DNA of 64,000 nt, from the NCBI RefSeq assembly GCF_900094565.1, contig NZ_FMAF01000029.1, forward strand, positions 1 through 64,000, read 5' to 3'. Numbering within the stretch: the stretch's first letter is position 1; the number at the start of each line of letters is the position of its first letter. Below, piece by piece: positions 42,541-51,920 of the stretch. The DNA comes from Martinezella lusitana. Lineage in GTDB: Bacteria; Pseudomonadota; Alphaproteobacteria; Rhizobiales; Rhizobiaceae. The notes under the pieces were generated by a model that was not told the DNA's origin, ran no database searches, and worked only from the letters and a program-made list of their open reading frames with translations. Position numbers and translations under genes: made by a program.

Positions 42541-45209
42541 TCTGCGCTCTTCTTTTTCGCTGCCGTCTTGGCCGCAGGCTTCTTTGCAGCTGCTTTCGGC
42601 TTGGCGGTCGTTTTCGTCACTTTTGCGCCGGCGGCCGCAGTCTTTGCCTTGGCGGGCGCCCTCTTCGTCGTGCCGCCGCCCTTGCCGGCCTTTGCAACGA
42701 TCAGAGCCAGGGCTTCCTCGACTGTGATCGCCTGCGGGTCCGTGCCTTTCGGCAGGGTAGCGTTGACTTTGCCCCAGTTGACATAGGGGCCGTATTTCCC
42801 GTCACGAACGGTAATCGAGCCGCCGCCGTCCGGATGCGCGCCGAGATCCTTCAATGCAGCCGGCGTACCACCGCGTGCTCCGCCACCTGCCTTGCTCTGC
42901 TTTTCGGCAAGGACTGTCACGGCGCGGTTCAGGCCGACGGTGAAGACATCCTCGACGGTTTCGAGGTTGGCATAGCTGCCGTCATGCAGCAGGAACGGCC
43001 CGTAACGGCCGATGCCGGACGAGATCATCTTGCCGCTTTCAGGATGTTTGCCGATATCGCGCGGCAACGAGATCAACGCCATCGCTTTCTCGTAATCGAT
43101 ATCCTCGGGCTTCCAGCCCTTCGGTAGCGAGGCGCGCTTGGCATCCTTGCCATCGCCGCGCTGGATATAGGGTCCGAAGCGACCGGAACGCAGCGTCAGC
43201 TCTTCGCCGGTGACCGGATCCGCGCCGAGTGCCTTCGGCTCGTTCAGACCGGTGGATTCGGCTTCGGCGCCGCCTTCCGAGGAGAGCTGGCGCGTATAGT
43301 TGCATTCCGGATAGTTCGAGCAGCCGACGAAGGCGCCGTATTTGCCGAGCTTCAGCGACAGGTTGCCCGTGCCGCACACCTGGCAGATGCGCGGATCGCT
43401 GCCATCCTCGCGCTTCGGGAAGACGAGCGGCGCCAGCGCCTCGTTCAGCGCGTCGAGCACATTGGTGACGCGCAGCTCCTTCGTGTCCTCGATCTGGGCG
43501 AAGAAATCGCGCCAGAAATCGCGCAATACGTCCTTCCAGTTCAATTCGCCAGCGGAGATGCGATCGAGCTTTTCTTCCAGATCGGCAGTGAAGTCGTATT
43601 CGACGTATTTGGTGAAGAAGCTTTCGAGGAAGGCGGTCACCAGCCGGCCCTTGGCCTGCGGCACCAGCTTTCGCTTGTCGATCGTCACATAGTCACGGTC
43701 GCGCAGCGTCGCCAGCGTCGCCGCATAGGTCGACGGGCGGCCGATGCCGAGCTCTTCCATCTTCTTGATGAGCGAAGCTTCCGAATAGCGCGGCGGCGGT
43801 TCCGTGAAGTGCTGCGTCGAATTGATCTTCTGCTTGGCGAGGTTTTCGCGCGCATTGATCTCGGGCAGACGGCCATCTTCGTCGTCGGCATCGTCGCTCT
43901 GCTCGCCGTCTTCCTTCTGGTCGGTGTAGGCGGCAATGAAACCGTCAAAGCGGATCACGGAGCCGACGGCGCGCAGGCCGGCCTTCTCGCCGGCATTGTC
44001 GGCGAGAATCTCGACGGTGGTGCGCTCGATCTCGGCGGAGGCCATCTGGCTGGCGATGCCGCGCTTCCACACGAGGTCATAGAGTCTCAGCTGGTCGGCA
44101 TCGAGGAATTTGCGGACGCGGTCCGGTGTGCGATCGAAATCCGTCGGGCGGATCGCTTCGTGTGCTTCCTGGGCGTTCTTCGCCTTGGTCGAGTAGAAGC
44201 GCGCCTTTTCCGGCAGGTAGCGGTTGCCGAATTGATCGGCGATCGCCGCGCGTGCCGCATCGATCGCTTCCGGCGCCATCTGCACGCCGTCCGTACGCAT
44301 ATAGGTAATGAGACCGACGGTCTCACCGCCGATGTCGACACCTTCATAGAGCTTCTGTGCGACCTGCATGGTGCGCGAAGCGGAGAAGCCGAGTTTGGAG
44401 GAAGCGGCCTGCTGCAGGGTGGAAGTGGTAAACGGCGGGCTCGGATTGCGCTTGACGGGCTTTGCCTCGACGCTGTCGACGACATAGGCGGCGCCTTCCA
44501 GCAACGCCTTCAGCTTGCCGGCCTCTTCGCCGTTGCCAATCGCGCGCGGCTGCAGGCGTTTGCCGTCGGCGGACACGAGGCGAGCCTCAAATTCGTCGCC
44601 GCGCGGCGTCTTCAGGATGGCCGAAAGGTTCCAGTATTCTTCCGAAATGAAGCGCTCGATTTCGGATTCACGGTCGCAGACGAGGCGAAGCGCGACAGAC
44701 TGCACACGGCCGGCCGAGCGGGCGCCGGGCAGCTTGCGCCACAGAACCGGCGACAGATTGAAGCCGACGAGATAATCGAGGGCGCGGCGGGCGAGATAGG
44801 CGTCGACCAGCGGCACGTCGATGTCGCGCGGGTCGGCCATCGCGTCGAGCACGGCCTTCTTGGTGATGGCGTTGAAGACGACGCGCTTCACGGGCTTGCC
44901 GTTGATCACACGCTTCTTGTTGAGCAGGTCGAGCACATGCCAGGAAATCGCTTCGCCTTCGCGATCCGGGTCGGTCGCTAGAAACAGGCCGTCGGCGGAT
45001 TTCACCGCGTCAGCGATGTCCTTCATGCGCTTTTGCGAAGCGCCATCGACTTCCCAGAGCATTTCGAAGTCCTGGTCCGGCAGCACCGAACCGTCTTTGG
45101 CGGGCAGGTCACGCACATGGCCGAAGGAGGCAAGAACCTTATATCCGGGTCCCAGATATTTGTTGATTGTCTTAGCCTTGGCAGGCGATTCTACCACTAC
45201 AACGTTCAT
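42537..45209 (-). CDS. topA: DNA topoisomerase I
   Basis: Relaxes negative supercoils (type IA). The 890-residue or so protein has the TOPRIM motif VVVESPAKAKTI at the N terminus and ATDPDREGEAI, the active-site tyrosine in GLITYMRTDG, and a zinc-ribbon C-terminal part (CQVCGTGNLSLKLGKYGAFVGC-type) followed by further Topo_C repeats. It ends in a Lys/Ala-rich tail (about 855-890). ATG 45209 gives MNVVVVESPA. The stop overlaps the rnr start. Confidence 0.95.
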   Translation of the reverse strand: MNVVVVESPAKAKTINKYLGPGYKVLASFGHVRDLPAKDGSVLPDQDFEMLWEVDGASQKRMKDIADAVKSADGLFLATDPDREGEAISWHVLDLLNKKRVINGKPVKRVVFNAITKKAVLDAMADPRDIDVPLVDAYLARRALDYLVGFNLSPVLWRKLPGARSAGRVQSVALRLVCDRESEIERFISEEYWNLSAILKTPRGDEFEARLVSADGKRLQPRAIGNGEEAGKLKALLEGAAYVVDSVEAKPVKRNPSPPFTTSTLQQAASSKLGFSASRTMQVAQKLYEGVDIGGETVGLITYMRTDGVQMAPEAIDAARAAIADQFGNRYLPEKARFYSTKAKNAQEAHEAIRPTDFDRTPDRVRKFLDADQLRLYDLVWKRGIASQMASAEIERTTVEILADNAGEKAGLRAVGSVIRFDGFIAAYTDQKEDGEQSDDADDEDGRLPEINARENLAKQKINSTQHFTEPPPRYSEASLIKKMEELGIGRPSTYAATLATLRDRDYVTIDKRKLVPQAKGRLVTAFLESFFTKYVEYDFTADLEEKLDRISAGELNWKDVLRDFWRDFFAQIEDTKELRVTNVLDALNEALAPLVFPKREDGSDPRICQVCGTGNLSLKLGKYGAFVGCSNYPECNYTRQLSSEGGAEAESTGLNEPKALGADPVTGEELTLRSGRFGPYIQRGDGKDAKRASLPKGWKPEDIDYEKAMALISLPRDIGKHPESGKMISSGIGRYGPFLLHDGSYANLETVEDVFTVGLNRAVTVLAEKQSKAGGGARGGTPAALKDLGAHPDGGGSITVRDGKYGPYVNWGKVNATLPKGTDPQAITVEEALALIVAKAGKGGGTTKRAPAKAKTAAAGAKVTKTTAKPKAAAKKPAAKTAAKKKSAE

Positions 45210-45299
45210 CATTAAGTCTCTGAATAGGAGGTCGTGCCGAAACAAGGCACGGGAGAAGCCGAGTTTTTTCGTCTCCCCGGCCCTCCGACATGGACAGGG

Positions 45300-45328
45300 A
45301 AATCGTCGCGGTCAAGAGGCGATGTCAA
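45300..45328 (-). promoter_or_regulatory. Possible topA promoter
   Basis: On the minus strand TTGACA (45328-45323) and CGATTT (45305-45300) lie 17 bases apart, 91 bases before the topA ATG. The 5' leader that would follow contains CGTGCC/GGCACG and GGGAGA/TCTCCC hairpins. The -10 is a poor match. Confidence 0.35.
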
Positions 45329-45384
45329 TTTTTGCGCCTGGCGCGACGATGCGATGCTTAGAATTGGTATGCGCGTCACAGTTT

Positions 45385-46533
45385 TCAATCCAGCATGGAG
45401 AGCGACACGAGCCCGCCGGGATGGCGATGCAGCCGGCCGGCCATATCGAGCTCGAGAAGAACGGAATGGATCGAGGATATCGGCAGGCCTGTATGCCTGA
45501 CGATGTCGTCGATCTCGACCGGTGTCGGCCCGAGCGCATCGACGATGTGATCGCGTTCAGCATCAGCGGGCGGTGCGGAGAACGGTTTGCTCCGTTCGAC
45601 TGGCGCTTCGGAAGGGCGAGGGCGGAAGAGATCGGGCTCAGCCAGCGGCCGCAGAGCATCGACGATATCGTTCGGCGTGGTCACGATCATCGCGCCGTCC
45701 TTCAGCAGGCCGTTGGTGCCTTCGCAGCGCGGATCGAGCGGCGAGCCGGGAACGGCAAAGACCAGCCGGCCGAATTCGCCGGCAAGGCGCGCGGTGATGA
45801 GCGAGCCGGAGCGGGTCGCCGCCTCGATGACGACGACGCCGAGCGAGATGCCCGATATCAACCGGTTGCGGCGCGGGAAGTCGCGAGCCCGCGGCTCCCA
45901 TCCGAACGGCATTTCGCTGACTGCAAGCCCGTTGCCGTCCCATATGTCGTTGAGCAGGCCGATATTCTCAGGCGGGTAGGGCTGATCCAGCCCGCCGGCC
46001 ATGGCGGCGATCGTGCCGGTCTCGAGGCTGGCGCGATGGGCTGCCGTATCGATGCCGCGGGCAAGCCCGGAGATGACAACGTATCCGGCCTCGCCGCAGG
46101 TGCGGGCGATCATTGCGGTGAACTTGGCCCCGCTGATCGAGGCATTGCGCGAGCCGACGATGCCGATTGCCGGACGGGTTGCCGTCGGGACATTGCCTTT
46201 GACCGCAAGAAGCGGTGGCGCGCCATCGATCTCGCGGAGCGCGGGCGGATAATCCGGCTCGCCGATGCCGACGAAGCGCGCACCGAACCGATGCATCGCT
46301 TCCAGTTCCCGCAGAGCGTCGCGCTCGTCGGCAATGCGGATCGCCCGCGTCGAGCCGCCGCGCTGGGAAAGCTCCGGTAGCATGGCAAGCGCCGCCTCTG
46401 CCGAGCCGTAGTGATTGATGAGATGGCGAAAGGTGGATGGACCGACATTGTCGGAGCGGATAAGCCTGAGCCAGGCGATCCTTTGTTTTTCGGTCAGCGC
46501 AACTCCGGTCCGTCTTGCGCTGCCTGTATCCAT
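45385..46533 (-). CDS. dprA: DNA-processing protein DprA
   Basis: Loads RecA on incoming single-stranded DNA during transformation; in many non-competent bacteria its role is unclear. The 382-residue protein has an N-terminal SAM-like part, the Rossmann DprA core (about 105-310) with GSRNASISGAKF, SGLARGIDTAAH and FPRRNRLISG, and a C-terminal winged-helix domain (about 325-382). The ATG at 46533 overlaps the plsY stop (TAATG), and longer frames would run into plsY. Confidence 0.92.
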   Translation of the reverse strand: MDTGSARRTGVALTEKQRIAWLRLIRSDNVGPSTFRHLINHYGSAEAALAMLPELSQRGGSTRAIRIADERDALRELEAMHRFGARFVGIGEPDYPPALREIDGAPPLLAVKGNVPTATRPAIGIVGSRNASISGAKFTAMIARTCGEAGYVVISGLARGIDTAAHRASLETGTIAAMAGGLDQPYPPENIGLLNDIWDGNGLAVSEMPFGWEPRARDFPRRNRLISGISLGVVVIEAATRSGSLITARLAGEFGRLVFAVPGSPLDPRCEGTNGLLKDGAMIVTTPNDIVDALRPLAEPDLFRPRPSEAPVERSKPFSAPPADAERDHIVDALGPTPVEIDDIVRHTGLPISSIHSVLLELDMAGRLHRHPGGLVSLSMLD

Positions 46534-47150
46534 TACCCCTTCGCTCCGATCTTGCCTTCCGTTCCGGCCGCCAGCCGGGCGATGTTGGCTCTGTGTTTGT
46601 ACCAGGAGATGACCGTCATCAGCGCCATGGCGCCGGCGATCTTGTCGACGCCCAATATCCACAATACAACCGGGATGGCAAGGGTTGCAACCAGCGCGGA
46701 GAGTGACGAGTAACGGGTGGTGAAGGCGATGGCGAGCCAGACGATCGCGAAAATCAAGGCCATCAGCGGAGCCAGACCGAGCAGGATGCCCAGATAGGTC
46801 GCAACGCCCTTGCCGCCCTTGAAGCCGATCCAGACCGGGAAGATATGACCGATGAAGGCCGCGAAACCGGCGAGCACCGCGGCGTCATTGCCGAAGAAAT
46901 GCGCGACGATCAACACGGCGACGGTGGCCTTGAAGGCGTCGAGCAGCAGGGTGGCGGCCGCAAGCCCCTTGTTGCCGGTGCGCAGCACATTGGTTGCGCC
47001 GATATTGCCCGAGCCGATCTTGCGGACGTCACCGAGGCCTGCCATGCGCGTCAGCAAGAGGCCGAACGGGATGGAGCCGAGCAGGTAGCCGATGACGAGG
47101 GCTGCCAGCGCTGTCTCCGGGGTAAGCTGCCAAGTCCAGAAATCCGCCAT
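46533..47150 (-). CDS. plsY: Acyl-phosphate:glycerol-3-phosphate acyltransferase
   Basis: Makes lysophosphatidic acid from acyl phosphate, the first step of phospholipid synthesis. The 205-residue membrane protein has five hydrophobic segments and the PlsY motifs GSGNIGATN, GHIFPVWIGFKGGKGVAT. ATG 47150 is preferred to the directly preceding GTG. It shares one base with dprA, so the two are coupled. It follows pyrC' by 33 bases. Confidence 0.93.
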   Translation of the reverse strand: MADFWTWQLTPETALAALVIGYLLGSIPFGLLLTRMAGLGDVRKIGSGNIGATNVLRTGNKGLAAATLLLDAFKATVAVLIVAHFFGNDAAVLAGFAAFIGHIFPVWIGFKGGKGVATYLGILLGLAPLMALIFAIVWLAIAFTTRYSSLSALVATLAIPVVLWILGVDKIAGAMALMTVISWYKHRANIARLAAGTEGKIGAKG

Positions 47151-47183
47151 CACGTCTTGTTCTCCGTAAACCCTGGGCCTGCT

Positions 47184-48473
47184 CTAGAGACTGTGAACCA
47201 GCTTGCCGGCGACATAGGTTGCAACCGCCCGGCCGCTCATTCTTGCATCCTCGAAAGGTGTATTCTTCGAGCGCGACAGAAGCATTTCTTTGGCGACAAG
47301 CCAAGGCTCGTCGAGATCGATCAAGGCAATATCCGCCTTCGCGCCCGGCTTCAGCGTGCCGGCATCGAGACCGAAGATCTGGGCCGGCCGCGTCGACAGG
47401 GCATCGATCAGCCGCATCAGGCTGATCTCACCGCTATGATGGAGGCGAAGGGCGGCGGCCAGCAGCGTTTCCAGCCCGACTGCGCCGTCCTCAGCCTCTG
47501 CGAACGGCAGGCGCTTGGTGTCCACGTCCTGCGGGTCGTGTGAGGAAACGATGATGTCGATGGTGCCGTCCGCCAGCGCCTGGATCATGCCCGTGCGGTC
47601 GTCCTCGGACCGCAGCGGCGGGTAGAGCTTGAAGAAGGTGCGGTATTCGCCGATGTCGTTCTCGTTCAGCGCGAGATTGTTGATCGAGATGCCGCAGGTG
47701 ACCTTGGCGCCGCGCGCGCGGGCAAGGCGGATGGCTTCAGCCGATTCAGGCACGGAAATCATGGCGGCGTGATAGTGGCTGCGCGTCAGCGCCGCAATGC
47801 GCAGGTCGCGCTCGAGCGGGATGAGTTCGGCCTCCTTCGGGATGCCTGACAGCCCGAGCCAACTCGCAAGCAACCCTTCATGCATGACGCCGTTGGCGCC
47901 GAGATACTTGTCGCGGGTCTCGCAGGAAATGACCGCGCCGAATTCCCGCGCATAGGTCATCAGCCGCCGCAGGACCTGTGTGTCGTAGACTGCGGAATGC
48001 GCATCGGTGAAGGCAACCGCGCCGGCCGCCCGCAGAAGGCCGATTTCCGTCATCTCCTCGCCGGCAAGACCCTTGGTGAGGGCGGCGGCCGGATAGACAT
48101 TGACGACCGCGGTGTCGCGCGCCGTCTTTCTGACGAATTCCACCAGGGCGATGTCGTCGATGACGGGATGGGTGTCCGGCATCATGATGAAGGAGGTGAC
48201 GCCGCCGGCCGCGGCCGCGCGGCTCGCCGAGGCGATCGTTTCGCGATGCTCGCCGCCAGGCTCGCCGACATGGACGCGGGCGTCGACCAGACCCGGCACG
48301 GCCACGAGGCCGGTGCAATCCCGTACCGTCGCGCCCTTCGGCGTCGGGTGGCCTTTCGCATCCTTGCCGGCGGCGACGATGATGCCGCCTTCGACCACGA
48401 TCGCACCGACCTCGTCGAGATTACGGGAGGGGTCGATGATGCGGACATTCTGCAGGACGATCGAGTTGTTCAT
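47184..48473 (-). CDS. pyrC: Dihydroorotase-like protein lacking catalytic residues (PyrC')
   Basis: A 429-residue amidohydrolase-fold protein with overall dihydroorotase sequence (GLVDARVHVGEPG, PFAEAEDGAVGLETLL). The metal and catalytic residues look lost. The HxH motif reads R66-V67-H68, the TPHHL equivalent is SINNL (263-267), and the ATDHAPH equivalent is VSSHDPQ with Asp replaced by S311. In Pseudomonas and several alphaproteobacteria such a copy (PyrC'/PyrX) is a structural partner of aspartate transcarbamoylase. It overlaps pyrB by four bases, which supports that role. An active dihydroorotase must lie elsewhere. Confidence 0.85.
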   Translation of the reverse strand: MNNSIVLQNVRIIDPSRNLDEVGAIVVEGGIIVAAGKDAKGHPTPKGATVRDCTGLVAVPGLVDARVHVGEPGGEHRETIASASRAAAAGGVTSFIMMPDTHPVIDDIALVEFVRKTARDTAVVNVYPAAALTKGLAGEEMTEIGLLRAAGAVAFTDAHSAVYDTQVLRRLMTYAREFGAVISCETRDKYLGANGVMHEGLLASWLGLSGIPKEAELIPLERDLRIAALTRSHYHAAMISVPESAEAIRLARARGAKVTCGISINNLALNENDIGEYRTFFKLYPPLRSEDDRTGMIQALADGTIDIIVSSHDPQDVDTKRLPFAEAEDGAVGLETLLAAALRLHHSGEISLMRLIDALSTRPAQIFGLDAGTLKPGAKADIALIDLDEPWLVAKEMLLSRSKNTPFEDARMSGRAVATYVAGKLVHSL

Positions 48474-49426
48474 GCGCCTGATACCTCGCTGCGAGGTCCT
48501 TGGTTCTGTGAGACGAGCAGCACTTCCATGACTGCCATGCGCACGGCGACACCCATTTCCACCTGCTCGGCGATGACGCTTTGAGGACCGTCGGCCACCT
48601 CGGATGCGATCTCGACCCCTCGGTTCATCGGCCCCGGATGCATGACGAGCGCATCCTCCTTGGCGGCTTTGAGCGTCTCGGCGTCCAGCCCGTAAAAATG
48701 ATAGTATTCGCGCACCGATGGCACGAAGGCGCCGGACATGCGTTCGCGTTGCAGCCGCAGCATCATGACGACGTCGGCATCCTTCAGCCCCTCCTTCATC
48801 GAATGGAAGACCTCGACGCCCATGTCGGCAATGCCCGCGGGCAGCAGGGTAGCGGGCGCCACGACGCGGACACGAGCGCCCATGGCGTTCAGGAGCAGGA
48901 TGTTGGAACGGGCAACGCGCGAATGCAGCACGTCGCCGCAGATGGCGACGATGATGCGCGAGAGCTTGCCTTTCGCTCGGCGGATCGTCAGCGCGTCGAG
49001 CAGCGCCTGGGTCGGATGTTCATGTTGGCCATCGCCGGCGTTTACAACTGAGCAGGAGACCTTCTGCGCCAGCAGCGCGGCGGCACCTGCGCTCGAATGA
49101 CGGATGACGAGCACATCCGGCCGCATGGCGTTCAGCGTCATCGCCGTATCGATCAGCGTTTCGCCTTTTTTCACGGACGAATTGCCGACCGACATATTCA
49201 TCACATCGGCGCCAAGCCGCTTGCCGGCCAGCTCGAAGGAGGATTGGGTGCGCGTCGAGGCTTCGAAGAAGAGATTGATCTGCGTGAGACCGCGAAGCGT
49301 CGACGTCTTCTTCTCACGCTGGCGGCTTATCTTGACCGCCTCGTCGGCCTTGTCGAGAAGATAGGTTATATCCTGCTCGGTAAGACCCTTGATGCCGATG
49401 AGGTGGCGGTGGGGAAAGAAGACCAT
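48470..49426 (-). CDS. pyrB: Aspartate carbamoyltransferase catalytic subunit
   Basis: Joins carbamoyl phosphate and aspartate in pyrimidine synthesis. The 318-residue protein has the carbamoyl-phosphate loop FFEASTRTQSSFE (about residues 53-65), GDGQHEHPTQALLDAL (about 131-146) and the HPGPMNRG segment (about 264-271). No regulatory pyrI lies nearby; the partner is the overlapping pyrC' gene, as expected for a class A ATCase. Divergent from the AidB-like gene. Confidence 0.95.
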   Translation of the reverse strand: MVFFPHRHLIGIKGLTEQDITYLLDKADEAVKISRQREKKTSTLRGLTQINLFFEASTRTQSSFELAGKRLGADVMNMSVGNSSVKKGETLIDTAMTLNAMRPDVLVIRHSSAGAAALLAQKVSCSVVNAGDGQHEHPTQALLDALTIRRAKGKLSRIIVAICGDVLHSRVARSNILLLNAMGARVRVVAPATLLPAGIADMGVEVFHSMKEGLKDADVVMMLRLQRERMSGAFVPSVREYYHFYGLDAETLKAAKEDALVMHPGPMNRGVEIASEVADGPQSVIAEQVEMGVAVRMAVMEVLLVSQNQGPRSEVSGA

Positions 49427-49540
49427 GGACCTGCCCTCTGGATGTCGTCAGGGGGTCTATAGAGAGGGAGCGCCAAAGGGGCAAGCGCGCGCATGTGACA
49501 AGGTCGCGTGTTCCCCATGCAATTTCGCTCGAATCCGGTT

Positions 49541-49556
49541 ACAGCAGCTATGCTGT
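49541..49556. promoter_or_regulatory. Inverted repeat upstream of the AidB-like gene
   Basis: ACAGCA-GCTA-TGCTGT, 6-bp arms, 55 bases before the ATG. It could be an operator for the acyl-CoA dehydrogenase or for pyrB; no regulator is known. Confidence 0.3.
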
Positions 49557-49611
49557 TAGGAGACAAAACTTCCGGTTTCCTTTTGCAACCCTCTTGCTCT
49601 AAAAGCGAAAT

Positions 49612-51270
49612 ATGACCCAACCGACCCGGACTGATGACCCATTTGCCGACCTGAACCAGCCGAGCCTCTGGTCCGGCATCAATGCCTATCGTTCCGATCC
49701 GTTGATAGTCGATCTGACCTCTGGCCTGCCGCGTTCGACACGGGAAGACCTGGAGCAGCTCGGTCGCTTCGTCACCTCGCACGAGGCGCAGGAACTGGCG
49801 CGCATGGCGAACCAGGGCACCCCGCAACTGCGCACCCACGGTCCGCGCGGCGAGCGTCTCGATGTGGTCGAATTCCATCCGGCCTGGCACGCGCTGATGC
49901 GCCGTTCGATGTCGTCGGGCCTGCATTCCTCGATCTGGGATGCGCAGGCCGATCCCGAAGCGGTGGGGCAGTCGCACAAGGTGCGCGCGGCCCGCTTCTA
50001 TCTGACGGCGCAGCTCGAATGCGGCCATCTCTGCCCGCTGACGATGACCAGCGCGTCCGTGGCAGCCATGATGGCGTCGCCAGCCGTCCAGAAGGACTGG
50101 GCGCCGAAGATCCTGTCGCGCAGATATGATTCCTCCAACAAGCCGGCCATGCAAAAGACAGCCGTCACCATCGGCATGGGCATGACGGAGAAGCAGGGCG
50201 GCACCGATGTGCGCGCCAACAGGACGGCCGCCGACAAGGTGAGCGAGGGCATCTACAGGCTCTCCGGCCATAAATGGTTCATGTCGGCGCCGATGAGCGA
50301 TGCCTTCATCATGCTGGCCCAGACCAAGGAGGGCCTTGGCTGTTTCCTGGTGCCGCGGCTGCTCGAGGACGGCTCGGCCAACGGCCTGCAATTCCAGAGG
50401 CTGAAGGACAAGCTCGGCAATCGCTCGAACGCCTCCTCGGAAGTCGAATTCACCGACACCTTCGGCTTCCTACTCGGGACGCCCGATGCCGGCATCCGCA
50501 CGATCCTCGACATGGTGACGCTGACACGGCTCGATTGCGCGCTGGCGTCGGCCGGCATCATGCGGGCTTCGTTGGCCGAAGCCGTGCATCATGCGCGCGG
50601 CCGCAGCGTTTTCGGCAAGATGCTGGTCAAACAGCCGATCATGACGCGCGTGCTCGCCGACATGGCGCTCGATGTCGCTGCCGCGACTGCGCTCGCCTTC
50701 CGTTTGGCCGAAGCCTTCGACAAAGCGAGCGGCAGCACTGAAGACGCCGCCTACGCCCGCGTCATGACGCCGGTCGCCAAATACTGGTGCTGCAAGATCG
50801 CTCCGGCGCTGATTTATGAAGCGATGGAGTGCATCGGCGGCAGCGGCTACATCGAGGAGCGCCCGATCGCCCGCCATTACCGGGAAGCACCGGTCAATGC
50901 GATCTGGGAAGGGTCCGGCAACGTCATGGCGCTCGACGTTCTCAGAGTCTTGAACCGGGGCAAGGACCTGTTCGAAACCGTCTTCGCCGGCCTTGCCCGC
51001 GATCTCGGGCCCGCCGGCAAGAAGACCATCGAGGTGCTGCGCGCGGCCATGGCGCTTTGCGAGCAGGATGAGGGGGCAGCCCGTCTCCTGGTCGAGCAGA
51101 TGGCGCTCGCCGCCGGTGCGGCCGAGCTCTATCGCCTCGGCGCGGGCAAGATCGCCGATGCCTTCATCGAAACCCGGCTGGCCGGCGGCTGGCGCGCCAC
51201 CTACGGCATGCTCGATGCGCGCTTCGACGCCAGCTATATCGTCGACCTTCTCTATCCGCCGGCGACATAG
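49612..51270 (+). CDS. Acyl-CoA dehydrogenase, AidB type
   Basis: A flavoprotein of the acyl-CoA dehydrogenase family. The 552-residue protein has the AidB-like N terminus with FHPAWHALM (about 85-93), the FAD-binding GMGMTEKQGGTDVR loop (about 185-198) and the CIGGSGYIEE segment with catalytic-like glutamate. Length fits AidB (about 540). AidB protects against alkylation in E. coli, but many relatives are of unknown substrate. No clear ribosome binding site. Confidence 0.82.
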   Translation: MTQPTRTDDPFADLNQPSLWSGINAYRSDPLIVDLTSGLPRSTREDLEQLGRFVTSHEAQELARMANQGTPQLRTHGPRGERLDVVEFHPAWHALMRRSMSSGLHSSIWDAQADPEAVGQSHKVRAARFYLTAQLECGHLCPLTMTSASVAAMMASPAVQKDWAPKILSRRYDSSNKPAMQKTAVTIGMGMTEKQGGTDVRANRTAADKVSEGIYRLSGHKWFMSAPMSDAFIMLAQTKEGLGCFLVPRLLEDGSANGLQFQRLKDKLGNRSNASSEVEFTDTFGFLLGTPDAGIRTILDMVTLTRLDCALASAGIMRASLAEAVHHARGRSVFGKMLVKQPIMTRVLADMALDVAAATALAFRLAEAFDKASGSTEDAAYARVMTPVAKYWCCKIAPALIYEAMECIGGSGYIEERPIARHYREAPVNAIWEGSGNVMALDVLRVLNRGKDLFETVFAGLARDLGPAGKKTIEVLRAAMALCEQDEGAARLLVEQMALAAGAAELYRLGAGKIADAFIETRLAGGWRATYGMLDARFDASYIVDLLYPPAT

Positions 51271-51324
51271 AATTTGCGCCAGCGATTGCCGGGCTCGCAG
51301 CGGTATCGGCATAGGAGTGTTTAC

Positions 51325-51540
51325 ATGGCCCGCAACACATCCGTTTCGCTTGGTGATCATTTCAGCGCCTTTATCGAAGCTCAGATTCAGACGGGCCGAT
51401 ACGGCTCTGCCAGCGATGTTCTTCGCGCAGGTTTGCGTCTGCTTGAAGAGCATGAAGCGAAGGTCAGGGTTCTTCAGGATGCATTGATTGCTGGTGAGGA
51501 ATCCGGAAAGCCTGCCCCTTCGATAACGCCGCATTCCTGA
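51325..51540 (+). CDS. parD: ParD-type antitoxin
   Basis: A 71-residue antitoxin with an N-terminal ribbon-helix-helix DNA-binding part (NTSVSLGDHFSAFIEAQI, then GRYGSASDVLRAGLRLLEE), the standard ParD pattern. The acidic C-terminal tail binds the toxin. ATAGGAG precedes the ATG. The partner toxin gene directly downstream is frameshifted, so the antitoxin may be an orphan that still represses its promoter. Confidence 0.85.
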   Translation: MARNTSVSLGDHFSAFIEAQIQTGRYGSASDVLRAGLRLLEEHEAKVRVLQDALIAGEESGKPAPSITPHS

Positions 51541-51558
51541 GGCGGATGCGCGCGACAT

Positions 51559-51857
51559 ATGGCGAATAGGCCTCGAGAGTACGGCCTGTCCCCGCTAGCG
51601 GGGCCGATCTTGAAGACATCTGGCGATATACCGTCGAGAACTGGTCCGCAAAGCAAGCGGAAGCCTACCATGCAGAAATCGTCGAAGCCTTCGAGGGACT
51701 GGCGTCCGGTCTGAAAATCGGGCGTCGCATCCATATCCGCGAAGGTTATTTCAAACATGCCATCGGCTCCCACGTGATCTACTATCTTCTGCCGGATGCG
51801 GAAGTCGCCATCATTCGCGTGTTGCATCGGCGAATGGATGTAAGTCGGCACCTCTGA
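51559..51857 (+). pseudogene. parE: Frameshifted parE toxin
   Basis: The frame from ATG 51559 reads MANRPREYGLSPLAG, the typical ParE N terminus. The continuation ADLEDIWRYTVENW to KHAIGSHVIYYLLPD and RVLHRRMD sits one frame over and ends at TGA 51855. One missing G in the GGGG run at 51600-51603 explains the shift; with five G the product would be a complete 100-residue ParE. So the toxin is inactive, unless this is a sequencing error or slippage occurs. Confidence 0.8.
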
Positions 51858-51920
51858 AGAGACATTGGAGTTTTGATTGTTGGCCGCACAAGATTCTCAC
51901 GTCAGCTCGCAGAGGCTCCC

